Shown here: positions 9,089-17,382 of the stretch, one piece after another
Position numbering within the stretch: the first letter of the stretch is position 1
Layout of the letters: every line of letters starts with the position of its first letter
NCBI GenBank assembly: GCA_039680605.1
Contig: JBDKTA010000008.1
Location: forward strand, 97,545-161,544
Direction of reading: 5' to 3'
DNA from: Planctomycetaceae bacterium
GTDB taxonomy: Bacteria; Planctomycetota; Phycisphaerae; SM23-33
DNA length: 64,000 nucleotides
Program-made: the position numbers and the translations under genes
Notes under the pieces: model-generated
Seen by the model: the letters and a program-made list of their open reading frames with translations, nothing else
What the model was told of the DNA's origin: nothing
The model's database searches: none

Positions 9089-9882
9089 GTGATCACCCCC
9101 GCCCCGCCGGCCAGCTTCTCCAACTGCGCCACGGCGGCGCGACCCGCCGAGCCCAGATCCACCGTAAAGTCGTTGACGAACATTTCGATATGCCGGGCCT
9201 GCACACCGGCATCTATTTCCTGCGCGTGCGCGTGGACATAGGCAGCCGCCCCTTGCGGATGGGCCAGGGCGTTCTCGACGCTCTTGCGCAGCAGCGCGTC
9301 GAAGGCGCGGATCGTCCGCTCGCCCAGGGTGCGCCGCGCGGCAATGCCGCCCAGGGGAATCGGCAGGCCGGTTCGCTCCTGCCACCACGCCCCCAGGTCG
9401 GCCACCAGGTGCAGCCCCCGGGCGCGGTAGACGAAACGCCCCTCGTGAATGAGTACGCCCGCGTCAGCCTCTCCGGCGGCGACCATGTTCATGATCTGGT
9501 CGTAACGCGTGAAGAAGCGATTCGCGGCCTGGGGAGCCCACAACCGAAACAACAGATTCGCGGTAGTCAACTCGCCCGGAACCGCCACGCATGCCCGTGC
9601 CAATTCGTCGGGATGCATCGGACGCCGGGCCACCACCAGCGGTCCGCAGCCGTAACCGATGGCCGATCCGGCGTTGAGCAGCTCATACTGTCCGCACACC
9701 CGCAGGTAGGCGGGAAACGACAGCTTGGTGATGTCGTATCGCCCTTCGAGGGCGGCGCGGTTGAGCGTCTCGACATCGTGCAGATGCACATCGAGATCAT
9801 ATCCGTCCAGGCGCAAGGTCCCTGCCGCCAGATCGTTGAAAATGAACGTGTCGTTGGGACACGGCGAATATGCCAGCGTCAA
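9085..9882 (-). CDS. mqnD: 1,4-dihydroxy-6-naphthoate synthase
   Basis: MqnD cleaves cyclic dehypoxanthine futalosine to 1,4-dihydroxy-6-naphthoate in the alternative menaquinone pathway. The hallmark SPCPNDTFIF lies at the N-terminus, followed by the periplasmic-binding-protein-like fold with the GYGCGPLVVARRP block and FTRYDQIMNMVAAGEADAGVLIHEGRF. The start is uncertain. The frame opens with a TTG at 9945, but a GGAAAGGA site and family N-termini favour TTG 9882 or a CTG at 9888. It is coupled to the downstream UbiD-like gene by a 4-base overlap. Confidence 0.88.
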   Translation of the reverse strand: MTLAYSPCPNDTFIFNDLAAGTLRLDGYDLDVHLHDVETLNRAALEGRYDITKLSFPAYLRVCGQYELLNAGSAIGYGCGPLVVARRPMHPDELARACVAVPGELTTANLLFRLWAPQAANRFFTRYDQIMNMVAAGEADAGVLIHEGRFVYRARGLHLVADLGAWWQERTGLPIPLGGIAARRTLGERTIRAFDALLRKSVENALAHPQGAAAYVHAHAQEIDAGVQARHIEMFVNDFTVDLGSAGRAAVAQLEKLAGGAGVIT

Positions 9883-9950
9883 ATTCAGGATGCAATCCTT
9901 TCCAGAGGCTATGCAAGAATAGGCCGCGAGTTTGAAATATCCCAACTATG

Positions 9951-10042
9951 ACCCGGTGGCATAGCGACACGCGGCGGGTCGCCATAATGCTCTGCGCGAA
10001 CCCATGGCGACGCGTTGAACAACCCATGTCGCTGCCACCGGG
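9951..10042. repeat. Nested inverted repeat between mqnD and mreC
   Basis: Outer arms CCCGGTGGCATAGCGACA (9952-9969) and TGTCGCTGCCACCGGG (10027-10042) pair except for a 2-nt bulge. Inside, GGGTCGCCAT and ATGGCGACGC pair again. A solo arm of the same kind, GGGTGGCATGGCGACACGC, occurs at 22506-22524. The element lies between divergent genes; no terminator tail is present. Confidence 0.7.
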
Positions 10043-10141
10043 CCATCGCCGGGCGGCGTTCGACGGCAGCGGCGCTTGATGGGGCGTGGGCAAAGGGAGT
10101 ATCATGAGCACTTTGCGGCGCCCTCGCGCCGACGTGTGAAC

Positions 10142-11239
10142 ATGAAACGCTTGCCCAAACCCAGCGCAGCGATGGTGCTGGCCGCTCTGATGGCCTGCGC
10201 GTTTCTGACGTCCCTTCCGGGGCGGCGGGTGGCCGAGCCTCTGCGCAACGTGACGAGCTACCTGTTCGTGGCCCCGGGCGAGGGGGCGATGTATTTCGTC
10301 AGCTATTTCAAGGGGCGGATCACGGCGCGGGCGCCGCGTCCGATCGCCGCCGACGAGGCCCGCGCCCTGCAGACGGAGAACACGCAGCTTCGCCAGCAGG
10401 TCTACAGCCTCGTGCAGCAGCGCGACCAGTGGTGGCAGCGGGCGACGATCATCGCCGGGCTGCGAAAGCAGTTCGGCGGGCGGTTTGGTCCCAGCCAGGA
10501 GTTCCCGTACGACATCATCCCGGCGTGGGTGGCGGGGGATGAGTCGCTGCCTTACGGCAGCGGGCGGGTCCTGAGCGTGCGGCAATCCGTCGCTTCGCGC
10601 AAGGGCGCTCCGGTGACGTCGTGGGTGCTCAAGACCGACCGCTCCAAGGCCATCGAGCCCACCGGAACCGCGGCCATCGCCGTCGAGATCGAACGCAAGC
10701 ACCCGTACCTGCTCCAGATTACCGGTTCGGCGCTGGTGGGGCGGTTGACGCACACGTCGGACTTCACGGCGCGGATGCAACTGGTGACCGACGCGAACTT
10801 CAGCATCCAAGCCCGCATCCGCCGCAGGATCGACCGCCAGCACCCCCGGATGATCCGCCCCAAGGGCAGCAGCGAGTTCAAGCCGCTGACGCTTGAGAAC
10901 AGCTTGATCGACAGCGTCCCGGCCAACGGCGACGGCAAAGAGTCGGTCCTCGTCGAGGGCGTATGGGACGGCGAGGGCGTGCGGGCGCGGGGATGGCTGG
11001 GACCGGGCGAAGCGTACAACCCGGAACTGCCCCCGCGAGCGGGCGACCAGCTCGTCACGCGCGACGACGAGATGTTCATGCCCGCCGAGGTGCTCATCGG
11101 CGAGGTGGTCGAGGTCACGCCCATTCCTGAACACGCCGGGTTCGTGCGACTCCGCGTCGAACCGGCGGTAAACCTGTCGGCCCTGCGCGAGGTGTACATC
11201 GTGGTTCCGCGCGGCGCCACCCCGGAGGCCTCGCCATGA
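10142..11239 (+). CDS. mreC: Rod shape-determining protein MreC
   Basis: A 365-residue bitopic membrane protein of the elongasome that scaffolds peptidoglycan synthesis enzymes around MreB. Start at ATG 10142 (MKRLPKPS). One N-terminal membrane segment (MVLAALMACAFLTSL) is followed by a coiled coil near residues 75-100 (EARALQTENTQLRQQVYSLVQQ) and a beta-rich C-terminal domain. It is the first gene of mreC-mreD-mrdA-rodA and overlaps mreD by four bases. MreB itself is not in the window. Confidence 0.85.
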   Translation: MKRLPKPSAAMVLAALMACAFLTSLPGRRVAEPLRNVTSYLFVAPGEGAMYFVSYFKGRITARAPRPIAADEARALQTENTQLRQQVYSLVQQRDQWWQRATIIAGLRKQFGGRFGPSQEFPYDIIPAWVAGDESLPYGSGRVLSVRQSVASRKGAPVTSWVLKTDRSKAIEPTGTAAIAVEIERKHPYLLQITGSALVGRLTHTSDFTARMQLVTDANFSIQARIRRRIDRQHPRMIRPKGSSEFKPLTLENSLIDSVPANGDGKESVLVEGVWDGEGVRARGWLGPGEAYNPELPPRAGDQLVTRDDEMFMPAEVLIGEVVEVTPIPEHAGFVRLRVEPAVNLSALREVYIVVPRGATPEASP

Positions 11240-11811
11240 GATGGACGCTCTTTGTGGTGGTGGCGTATGTTGTGCTGCTGATGCAGACGACGGTGGGCGG
11301 GCTGATCACATTCCCCTCGGCTTCGCTGGGCACGATCGGACCGGACCTGGTGGCGATCGTGGGGGTCTTCATCGCCCTGAATGCGCGCACGGCGACGATG
11401 GGAATGCTGGCGGCATGGGGCCTGGGGCTGGGCCTGGACCTGACGACGGCGACGGCCCCGGGCTGCGCCACGGCCATCGGACCGATGGCCATCGCCTACG
11501 CGGTGGCGGCGGGGGTGATCTTCTACATCCGCGAGGGGTTCTACTTCGAGCGCCCGCTGCCGCAGGCGTTTTTGGCGGCGGTGTTCTGCCTGATGAGCCA
11601 CCTGCTGTGGGTGACGTACCAGTCGGTGCTGGCCCGCGGCGCGGTGCTGTGGGTATCGTACGGGCAGATGGTCCTGCAGGCGGTATTGCTGTCGATCTAT
11701 ACCGGTCTGTTGGCGCCGATCGGATATCTGCTGCTGCGCAAGTTGCGCCGCTGGCTGATCCCCGTGCCCGCGACCGCTCGCGGGCGGCGCGGAACCATCG
11801 GACACCGATGA
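11236..11811 (+). CDS. mreD: Rod shape-determining protein MreD
   Basis: A 191-residue protein with about five membrane helices, starting at an ATGA overlap with the mreC stop. The size, topology and place between mreC and the class B PBP identify it as MreD, whose sequence is otherwise poorly conserved. It works with MreC in the elongation complex. Confidence 0.8.
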   Translation: MRWTLFVVVAYVVLLMQTTVGGLITFPSASLGTIGPDLVAIVGVFIALNARTATMGMLAAWGLGLGLDLTTATAPGCATAIGPMAIAYAVAAGVIFYIREGFYFERPLPQAFLAAVFCLMSHLLWVTYQSVLARGAVLWVSYGQMVLQAVLLSIYTGLLAPIGYLLLRKLRRWLIPVPATARGRRGTIGHR

Positions 11812-11815
11812 GACC

Positions 11816-13786
11816 ATGTACAAGTTCCGCATCAAATGCTTCATGGTATTGGCGGCCGTCGTCTTCCTCGCCATCGTCGCGCGCCTGGTGCACCTGCAGG
11901 GGTTCAGTTCGGAGGACTATCGCGAGCAGGCCGGAAAGATGCTCACCGACGTGAAGATGCTCTCGCCGGTGCGCGGGCTGATCACCGACCGCAACGGCAA
12001 GGTTCTGGCCGACAACCTGCCCTGGTACGAGTTGTGCCTCGAGTACGGCCTGCTCAGCGACGACGAGGCCTTTTACGAGAAGTGGTTCAAGCGCCAGCGC
12101 AGCCGCATCGTGAAAGAAGAGAAGGTGTCGTCCGAGCGGGCGACCACATTGCTGCGGCAGCGGATCCACGCCACGTGGGCGCGCGTGTACCAGATCGGGC
12201 TGTCTAACGGGATGGACCGCGACGCCGTCGACGCGCTGATCGAGCGGACGCGCCGTCGCGTCAACGCCATTCGCGACGCGGCGCGGATTTCGCCGGTGCT
12301 CGAGCAGTACCAGGCCCACCCGGTCGTTCCGGGCATGGCGACGATGGTCGACACGCAGGGCATGATCGGGGCGTCGGTGGTGCCCCGGCTCAAGCGGCAC
12401 TATCCCTACGGCGCCTTGGCGTGCCATGTGATCGGGCTGACCGGGCAGGTCAACGACGTCGAGATGCGGCGGTTGAATCTTCCCCGCGAGCAGGGCGACG
12501 ACCTGGAACGCCTGCGCCGCAACTACCGCGGCGGCGACATCATCGGCAAACGCGGCGTCGAGAAGATGTGCGAAGAGGCTCTGCGGGGCAACCGCGGGTA
12601 TCGAAAGCTCGACCGCCGCACCGGCGAGCCTCTCGAGGACGGCGAACCGGCCATCCCCGGCGCCGCCGTAAAACTCACCATCGACATTGACCTGCAGCGA
12701 GAGTTGACCGACCTGCTGGCCTCAACCGGAAGCAACGGCAGCATCGCCGTCGTTTCGGTGCAGACCGGGCAGGTCCTGGCGATGGTGTCGTGGCCGACCT
12801 TCGACCTTAACGAATACGGGCGCCAGTATTCCAAGCTGGTCAAGGACGACCTGAACTTTCCGCTGCACAACCGGGCGGTGACGCGCCTGTACCCTCCGGG
12901 CTCGACGCTCAAGCCGCTGTCGGGCCTGGCGGCGCTGCAACTGGGACTTGTCCAGGGCGACACGCAGTACGAGTGCCGCGGGTATCTGATCAATCCCAGT
13001 TCGTTCCGGTGCTGGATCTGGCCCTCGGCCCACATCGGTCACGGCATGCTCGACGTGGTCGGCGCGCTGCAGCACAGCTGCAACGTGTTCTTCTATCATG
13101 CCGGCGAGTTGGTGACGGCGGAGCGCCTGGTCGACTGGTATCGCCAGTGGGGCCTGGGCGACGTGGCCGGGACCGGACTGCCCGAGGAAAGCCGGGCGCA
13201 ACTGCCCAGCGCGAGCTGGCTGAACCGCCATCCCGGTCCGGGTGCGGCGCGCCTGATGGGCATCGGCCAGGGACCGGTAGTGGTCACTCCAATGCACGTG
13301 GCCAACTACATGGGGGCCATCGCCCGCAGGGGTGAGTTCGTCTCGCCGTCGCTGGTGGTTGGGGGTGCCGCTCCGCAGGCGCGGCGGCGGATCGGCGTCG
13401 ACGCGCGTTATATCTCGCTGATTCAGGAAGGGATGTACAAGGTAGTCAACGACTCCGACGGCACCAGCTACGATGTCTTTCACCGCTCGGTGCTGGCGGC
13501 GCCGGAGGTGGAGGTCTGCGGCAAGACGGGCACGGCCACGGTCCCGCCGCAGCGATGGCAGGGGATGAGCGTGCGCCAGGGCGACATGGCCTGGTTCGCC
13601 GGCTACGCCCCGCGCGAGAACCCGCAGATCTCCTTCGCGGTGGTGGTCGAGTACGTCGTCGGCGGCGGCAGCCGCAACGCCGGTCCGCTGGCGCGCGAAC
13701 TGGTCAAGTTCTGCTGCAAGCGGGGCTACGTCAATCAGCGCCCGGCGCCCCAGGATGCCGCGGCAACCGACGGAGAGGCGCCATGA
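11816..13786 (+). CDS. mrdA: Penicillin-binding protein 2 (class B transpeptidase)
   Basis: A 656-residue class B PBP that cross-links peptidoglycan during elongation. An N-terminal membrane anchor (CFMVLAAVVFLAIVARLVHL) precedes the dimerisation/pedestal domain and the transpeptidase domain. All three active-site motifs are present: S363-T-L-K366 (PPGSTLKPL), the SxN motif SCN in LQHSCNVFFY, and K570-T-G-T. The distribution of domains is that of MrdA/PBP2. It is followed with a 4-base overlap by rodA, its glycosyltransferase partner. Confidence 0.95.
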   Translation: MYKFRIKCFMVLAAVVFLAIVARLVHLQGFSSEDYREQAGKMLTDVKMLSPVRGLITDRNGKVLADNLPWYELCLEYGLLSDDEAFYEKWFKRQRSRIVKEEKVSSERATTLLRQRIHATWARVYQIGLSNGMDRDAVDALIERTRRRVNAIRDAARISPVLEQYQAHPVVPGMATMVDTQGMIGASVVPRLKRHYPYGALACHVIGLTGQVNDVEMRRLNLPREQGDDLERLRRNYRGGDIIGKRGVEKMCEEALRGNRGYRKLDRRTGEPLEDGEPAIPGAAVKLTIDIDLQRELTDLLASTGSNGSIAVVSVQTGQVLAMVSWPTFDLNEYGRQYSKLVKDDLNFPLHNRAVTRLYPPGSTLKPLSGLAALQLGLVQGDTQYECRGYLINPSSFRCWIWPSAHIGHGMLDVVGALQHSCNVFFYHAGELVTAERLVDWYRQWGLGDVAGTGLPEESRAQLPSASWLNRHPGPGAARLMGIGQGPVVVTPMHVANYMGAIARRGEFVSPSLVVGGAAPQARRRIGVDARYISLIQEGMYKVVNDSDGTSYDVFHRSVLAAPEVEVCGKTGTATVPPQRWQGMSVRQGDMAWFAGYAPRENPQISFAVVVEYVVGGGSRNAGPLARELVKFCCKRGYVNQRPAPQDAAATDGEAP

Positions 13787-15111
13787 CGGCTATCATCCGG
13801 CGCTATCTGCGGCTGAACATCTGGCCGATCATCGTGGCGATGGTCGCCCTGATGGCGATCGGGATCGTGGCCATCAGCGTCTCGGACCGGACGGAACTGG
13901 CCGGCAAGCAGGCGGCGTTCATGGTGGTGGGGCTGGTGGCGTTCTTCGTGATCACCCTGGTGCCGTACCCGCGGTTTGGCAAGGCCGCCTATGCCCTCTT
14001 TGGCGTCACGCTGCCGCTGCTGCTGATGATGCTGGTTCCGCGCCTGCTCAAGACCGACGCGCTGAACTGGCTGATCCCGTCGATCAATGGCGCCCGCCGC
14101 TGGATCAATTTCGGTCCGATCATGTTTCAGCCCTCGGAACTGGCCAAGCTTTCATTCATCCTGATGCTGGCGTGGTACCTGCGCTACGGCGACCACTACC
14201 GCACGCTGTCGGGGCTGATCCCGCCGTTCATCCTGGCGCTGGTGCCGATGTTCCTGATCCTCAAGGAACCGGACCTGGGCACCAGCCTGCTGCTGTTGCC
14301 GACGCTGTACTTCATGCTCTTCATGGCCGGGGCGCGCCTGCGCCACCTGCTGGGCATCATCGCCGTGGCGACCGTGCTGATGCTGCTGCCGCGGCCGGTC
14401 GACGTTTCCGGCCTGCCCGCCGCCGAGGCGTCCGACCGCCAGGCGCTGTCGTACGCGAACATGAAGTTCCAGGGGCGTCCCTACGCCGTCATGCCCGTCA
14501 TGCTCTCGGTGATGGAACCGCACCAGTTGCGGCGCATTGAGGGCTGGCTGGGGCAGGGCGATCCGGACAAGGCCGGCGACGAAGGCTACCAGTTGCGCCA
14601 GTCGAAGATGATCCTGTCGGTCGGCGCGCTGTTCGGCGGCGGGGGATGGAACGAGATCAACCAGTTTTATCGCACGCTGCCCGAGCGCGAGAGCGACTTC
14701 ATCTTCGCCGTTATCGGCGGGCAGTGGGGCATCGCCGGCTGCCTGACCGTGCTGCTGATGTACGCGGTAATCTTCATCTGCGGCGTCGAGATCGCTGTGG
14801 GGACCCACGACCCCTTCGGGCGACTGCTGGCGGTGGGCGTGGCCGCTCTGATGTTTTCGCAGGTGGTGGTCAATATCGCCGTCGTGATCGGCCTGATGCC
14901 CGTAACCGGCATGACGCTGCCGCTGGTCAGCTACGGCGGAACCTCGCTGGTGATCAACTGTTCTGCCCTGGGGCTGCTGGTCAACGTCGCCCAGCGCCGC
15001 CCCATCTCGCTGGCGCCGCGACCGTTCGAGCACGGCGCCAAGGAAGGCCCCGAAGCACCGTATGGCCCCATGAGCACCGGCGAACCGGAACGACGCTCTC
15101 GGAACCGCTGA
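13783..15111 (+). CDS. rodA: Peptidoglycan glycosyltransferase RodA
   Basis: SEDS-family polytopic protein of 442 residues that polymerises glycan strands from lipid II as part of the elongasome. It starts at ATG 13783 inside the mrdA stop. Conserved SEDS segments include NFGPIMFQPSELAKL, LKEPDLGTSLLLLP and SYGGTSLVINCSALGLL near the C-terminus. About ten membrane helices can be seen. The C-terminal 35 residues are hydrophilic and rich in P, E and R. Confidence 0.95.
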   Translation: MTAIIRRYLRLNIWPIIVAMVALMAIGIVAISVSDRTELAGKQAAFMVVGLVAFFVITLVPYPRFGKAAYALFGVTLPLLLMMLVPRLLKTDALNWLIPSINGARRWINFGPIMFQPSELAKLSFILMLAWYLRYGDHYRTLSGLIPPFILALVPMFLILKEPDLGTSLLLLPTLYFMLFMAGARLRHLLGIIAVATVLMLLPRPVDVSGLPAAEASDRQALSYANMKFQGRPYAVMPVMLSVMEPHQLRRIEGWLGQGDPDKAGDEGYQLRQSKMILSVGALFGGGGWNEINQFYRTLPERESDFIFAVIGGQWGIAGCLTVLLMYAVIFICGVEIAVGTHDPFGRLLAVGVAALMFSQVVVNIAVVIGLMPVTGMTLPLVSYGGTSLVINCSALGLLVNVAQRRPISLAPRPFEHGAKEGPEAPYGPMSTGEPERRSRNR

Positions 15112-15113
15112 CC

Positions 15114-16016
15114 ATGAGCGAACCGCCGCACATCCCGTGGCCGCTTGACTGTCCGCTCGAGGGCGCCCGCCGCCCGCAGCCGCGGACCCTGCGCCTTGCA
15201 GACGGCTACGAGACGGGCATGCTCGTCCATTCGCCGCGCGGGCCTGCGGCGGGTCCGTGCGTATTGTACCTGCACGGGATTCAGTCTCACCCGGGGTGGT
15301 TCGCCGGAAGCGCTGCGGCACTGGCCGATCATGGCTGCCGCGTCTATCAGATCGAGCGCCGCGGCAGCGGGCACAATCGCACTGATCGCGGACACGCACG
15401 CTCGGCGGGGCAGCTCCTGGCCGACCTCGACGCCGCCGCCGCCCTGATCGTGCGGGAGAACCCCGACCGCTCCCTGGCACTGGCCGGACCCAGTTGGGGT
15501 GGGAAGCTGGCGGCCGCATACTGCCTCTGGCCGCGGCGCCGCGCGGCGATCGCGTCGCTGACGATGATCGCGCCCGGAATCGCTGCCATGGTGGACGTTC
15601 CGGCGGCGACGAAACTGGCCGTGGCGCTGTGCCTGCTGGCGGCCCCGAAGGTCCGCCTGGCGATTCCGCTGGACGACGATGAGCTCTTCACCGACAACCC
15701 GGCGATGCGGGAGTACCTTCGGGCCGACACGCTGAGGCTCCGCAAGGCCAGCGCCGCCTTCATGTTTGCCAGCCGCGTGCTGGACCGCATGATCGCCCGG
15801 GCGCCCGACGGTTCGCTGAACGTTCCGTGTACGCTGCTGCTGGCGCGGCGCGAACGCGTCATCGACAACAAAGCAACATCGAAGGTCGTGACACGACTGA
15901 CCGCCGATCGGGCGCAGCGGGTTGAGTTCGACGCCGCACACGTGCTGGAGTTCCAGAGCGACCCCGCCGCGTTTTACCAGGCGCTGCTGCGGGGCGTTCA
16001 ATTCTCAAAGGCCTGA
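15114..16016 (+). CDS. Alpha/beta hydrolase at the end of the rod-shape operon
   Basis: A 300-residue alpha/beta hydrolase starting two bases after the rodA stop. Visible features are the oxyanion turn YLHGIQSHPGWF, a nucleophile elbow G-P-S-W-G (LALAGPSWGGKLAA) and a late ARRERVIDNKATSK plus AAHVLEF, the last giving the catalytic His. It resembles lysophospholipase/serine aminopeptidase S33-like enzymes and has no signal peptide, so it is probably cytoplasmic. Co-transcription with rodA is likely from spacing; a role in envelope metabolism is an inference. Confidence 0.75.
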   Translation: MSEPPHIPWPLDCPLEGARRPQPRTLRLADGYETGMLVHSPRGPAAGPCVLYLHGIQSHPGWFAGSAAALADHGCRVYQIERRGSGHNRTDRGHARSAGQLLADLDAAAALIVRENPDRSLALAGPSWGGKLAAAYCLWPRRRAAIASLTMIAPGIAAMVDVPAATKLAVALCLLAAPKVRLAIPLDDDELFTDNPAMREYLRADTLRLRKASAAFMFASRVLDRMIARAPDGSLNVPCTLLLARRERVIDNKATSKVVTRLTADRAQRVEFDAAHVLEFQSDPAAFYQALLRGVQFSKA

Positions 16017-16030
16017 AACACCGGCGTATT

Positions 16031-16116
16031 GGGTGCCATGGCGGCCGTTTTCAAGCCGCCATGTCCCCGGCCGGCGCTGCAAACATGGCGGCTGAACAAC
16101 GACCGCCATGGCACCC
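16031..16116. repeat. Large imperfect inverted repeat between convergent genes
   Basis: Arms of 34 nt (16031-16064 and 16083-16116) pair at about 30 positions and begin GGGTGCCATGGCGG. They lie between the ends of the hydrolase and glycosyltransferase genes. The same 20-nt arm start occurs alone at 34678-34697. It may act as a bidirectional terminator, but no T-run follows. Confidence 0.7.
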
Positions 16117-16130
16117 CAGGCGAGGGTTGT

Positions 16131-17309
16131 TCAGGGGCGGGCGTAGCTGGTGTTGCGCCAAATGACCTGGTTCGAGGGCAGGTGCTTTGACAGGGCCACC
16201 AGCAGGATGTACAGGCCGATGAGGTTGCCCACCGGGTACAACAGCGACATTGCCGGATGGATTTGGATCTGCTTGTAGAAGAAGTGCAGCGCGATCATCT
16301 GGCAGATGACCGCCGCGGCGGAGGCTCCCGCGGCGGCTGACCACCAGGGCGAAGCGCCGCCGGCGAGCAGGGCCCACAGCGAGCCGGCCAGGGTGAACCA
16401 CGGCAGCGACCCGACGATGAACATGGCCAGCCAGGAGATGATCAGGCGGCTGACGGTGCCAAAGGTTCCGAAAAAGATACGCGTCCATCCCTGGATGGCC
16501 TGGCCGAGGGAGGCGTACATCCGCACGCGATAGAGTCCGTCGCTGGGCACGACGCGCAGCCGCAGACCGGACCCCTTGACCAGGGCGGCGATGTGCATGT
16601 CTTCGCTGATGCGGTTTCGGACGGCGTGGTGGGTGCCGATGGCGTCATACGCCGATCGGCGGATGAGCATGAACGCCCCGTTGGCATAGGCGTGGGGCTT
16701 GTGCGGGTCGTTGACATGCATCGGGTTGAACCAGATCATCATCGTGCCGGTGCAGACGGGCTGCACGACGGTATCCCAGAAGCTCAGCATGTCCAGCGTG
16801 GGCAGCACGCTGAGCAGGTCGATCTTGCCGTCGATGGCGTGCTGCACGGTCGTTGAAAGCGTGCGGGACGACTCCTGGCGGCAGTCGGCGTCGATCATGC
16901 AGATCCACTCGCCGTCGGCCTGGGCGATCGCCTGCTGCATCGCGTTGTTCTTGCCGCACCAGCCGGCGGGCAGTTCCGTGATGGTAACGACCTTCACCCG
17001 ATCGTCGCCGCGCGCCACGCGGTCGATGATCGCCGCCGTGTTGTCGCTGCTGCGGTCGTTGCAGACGATCAGCTCGAAGTTGGGATAGTCCTGCGACAGC
17101 ATCGTGCGCAGGCAGTTCTCGATGTAGATCTCTTCGTCCTTGGCGGCCACCACCACGCTGATCTTCGGCGGCGAAGGGGGCGGTCCCGGCGCGCGGTCGT
17201 CGATGACGAACGCCTCGGCCTTGAACCGGCGCAACTGCATGATGCGGTTGCACCAGATCAAGACCGCCAGGCCCGTCAGAATCGTCAGTATCGCGGCCAA
17301 TCCCGCCAT
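16131..17309 (-). CDS. Membrane glycosyltransferase family 2 (HpnB-like)
   Basis: About 392 residues. Start at ATG 17309, preceded by GGGGAG at 5 nt; a GTG six bases upstream is less likely. An N-terminal membrane helix leads into a GT-A domain with VVVAAKDEE, the D-x-D motif in CMIDADC, the acceptor/base ED in RISEDMHIA and QGWTR, followed by three or so C-terminal membrane helices. This layout fits the hopanoid-associated HpnB-type and other processive-like GT2 proteins. The product is unknown, and no hopanoid genes adjoin it. Confidence 0.75.
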   Translation of the reverse strand: MAGLAAILTILTGLAVLIWCNRIMQLRRFKAEAFVIDDRAPGPPPSPPKISVVVAAKDEEIYIENCLRTMLSQDYPNFELIVCNDRSSDNTAAIIDRVARGDDRVKVVTITELPAGWCGKNNAMQQAIAQADGEWICMIDADCRQESSRTLSTTVQHAIDGKIDLLSVLPTLDMLSFWDTVVQPVCTGTMMIWFNPMHVNDPHKPHAYANGAFMLIRRSAYDAIGTHHAVRNRISEDMHIAALVKGSGLRLRVVPSDGLYRVRMYASLGQAIQGWTRIFFGTFGTVSRLIISWLAMFIVGSLPWFTLAGSLWALLAGGASPWWSAAAGASAAAVICQMIALHFFYKQIQIHPAMSLLYPVGNLIGLYILLVALSKHLPSNQVIWRNTSYARP

Positions 17310-17382
17310 GGTCACTCCCCGATCAGGGTCAGAATCGCGCTGGGGAGGCTTTGAGGGGCCTCCGGCGCGGCCCGTGGAGAAA

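Noticed and set aside
7355..9241. A 628-codon open frame antisense to the UbiD-like gene
   Set aside because: GC-rich antisense shadow. The opposite strand holds an intact UbiD family protein and mqnD; the antisense product is rich in R, Q and A and shows no family motif.
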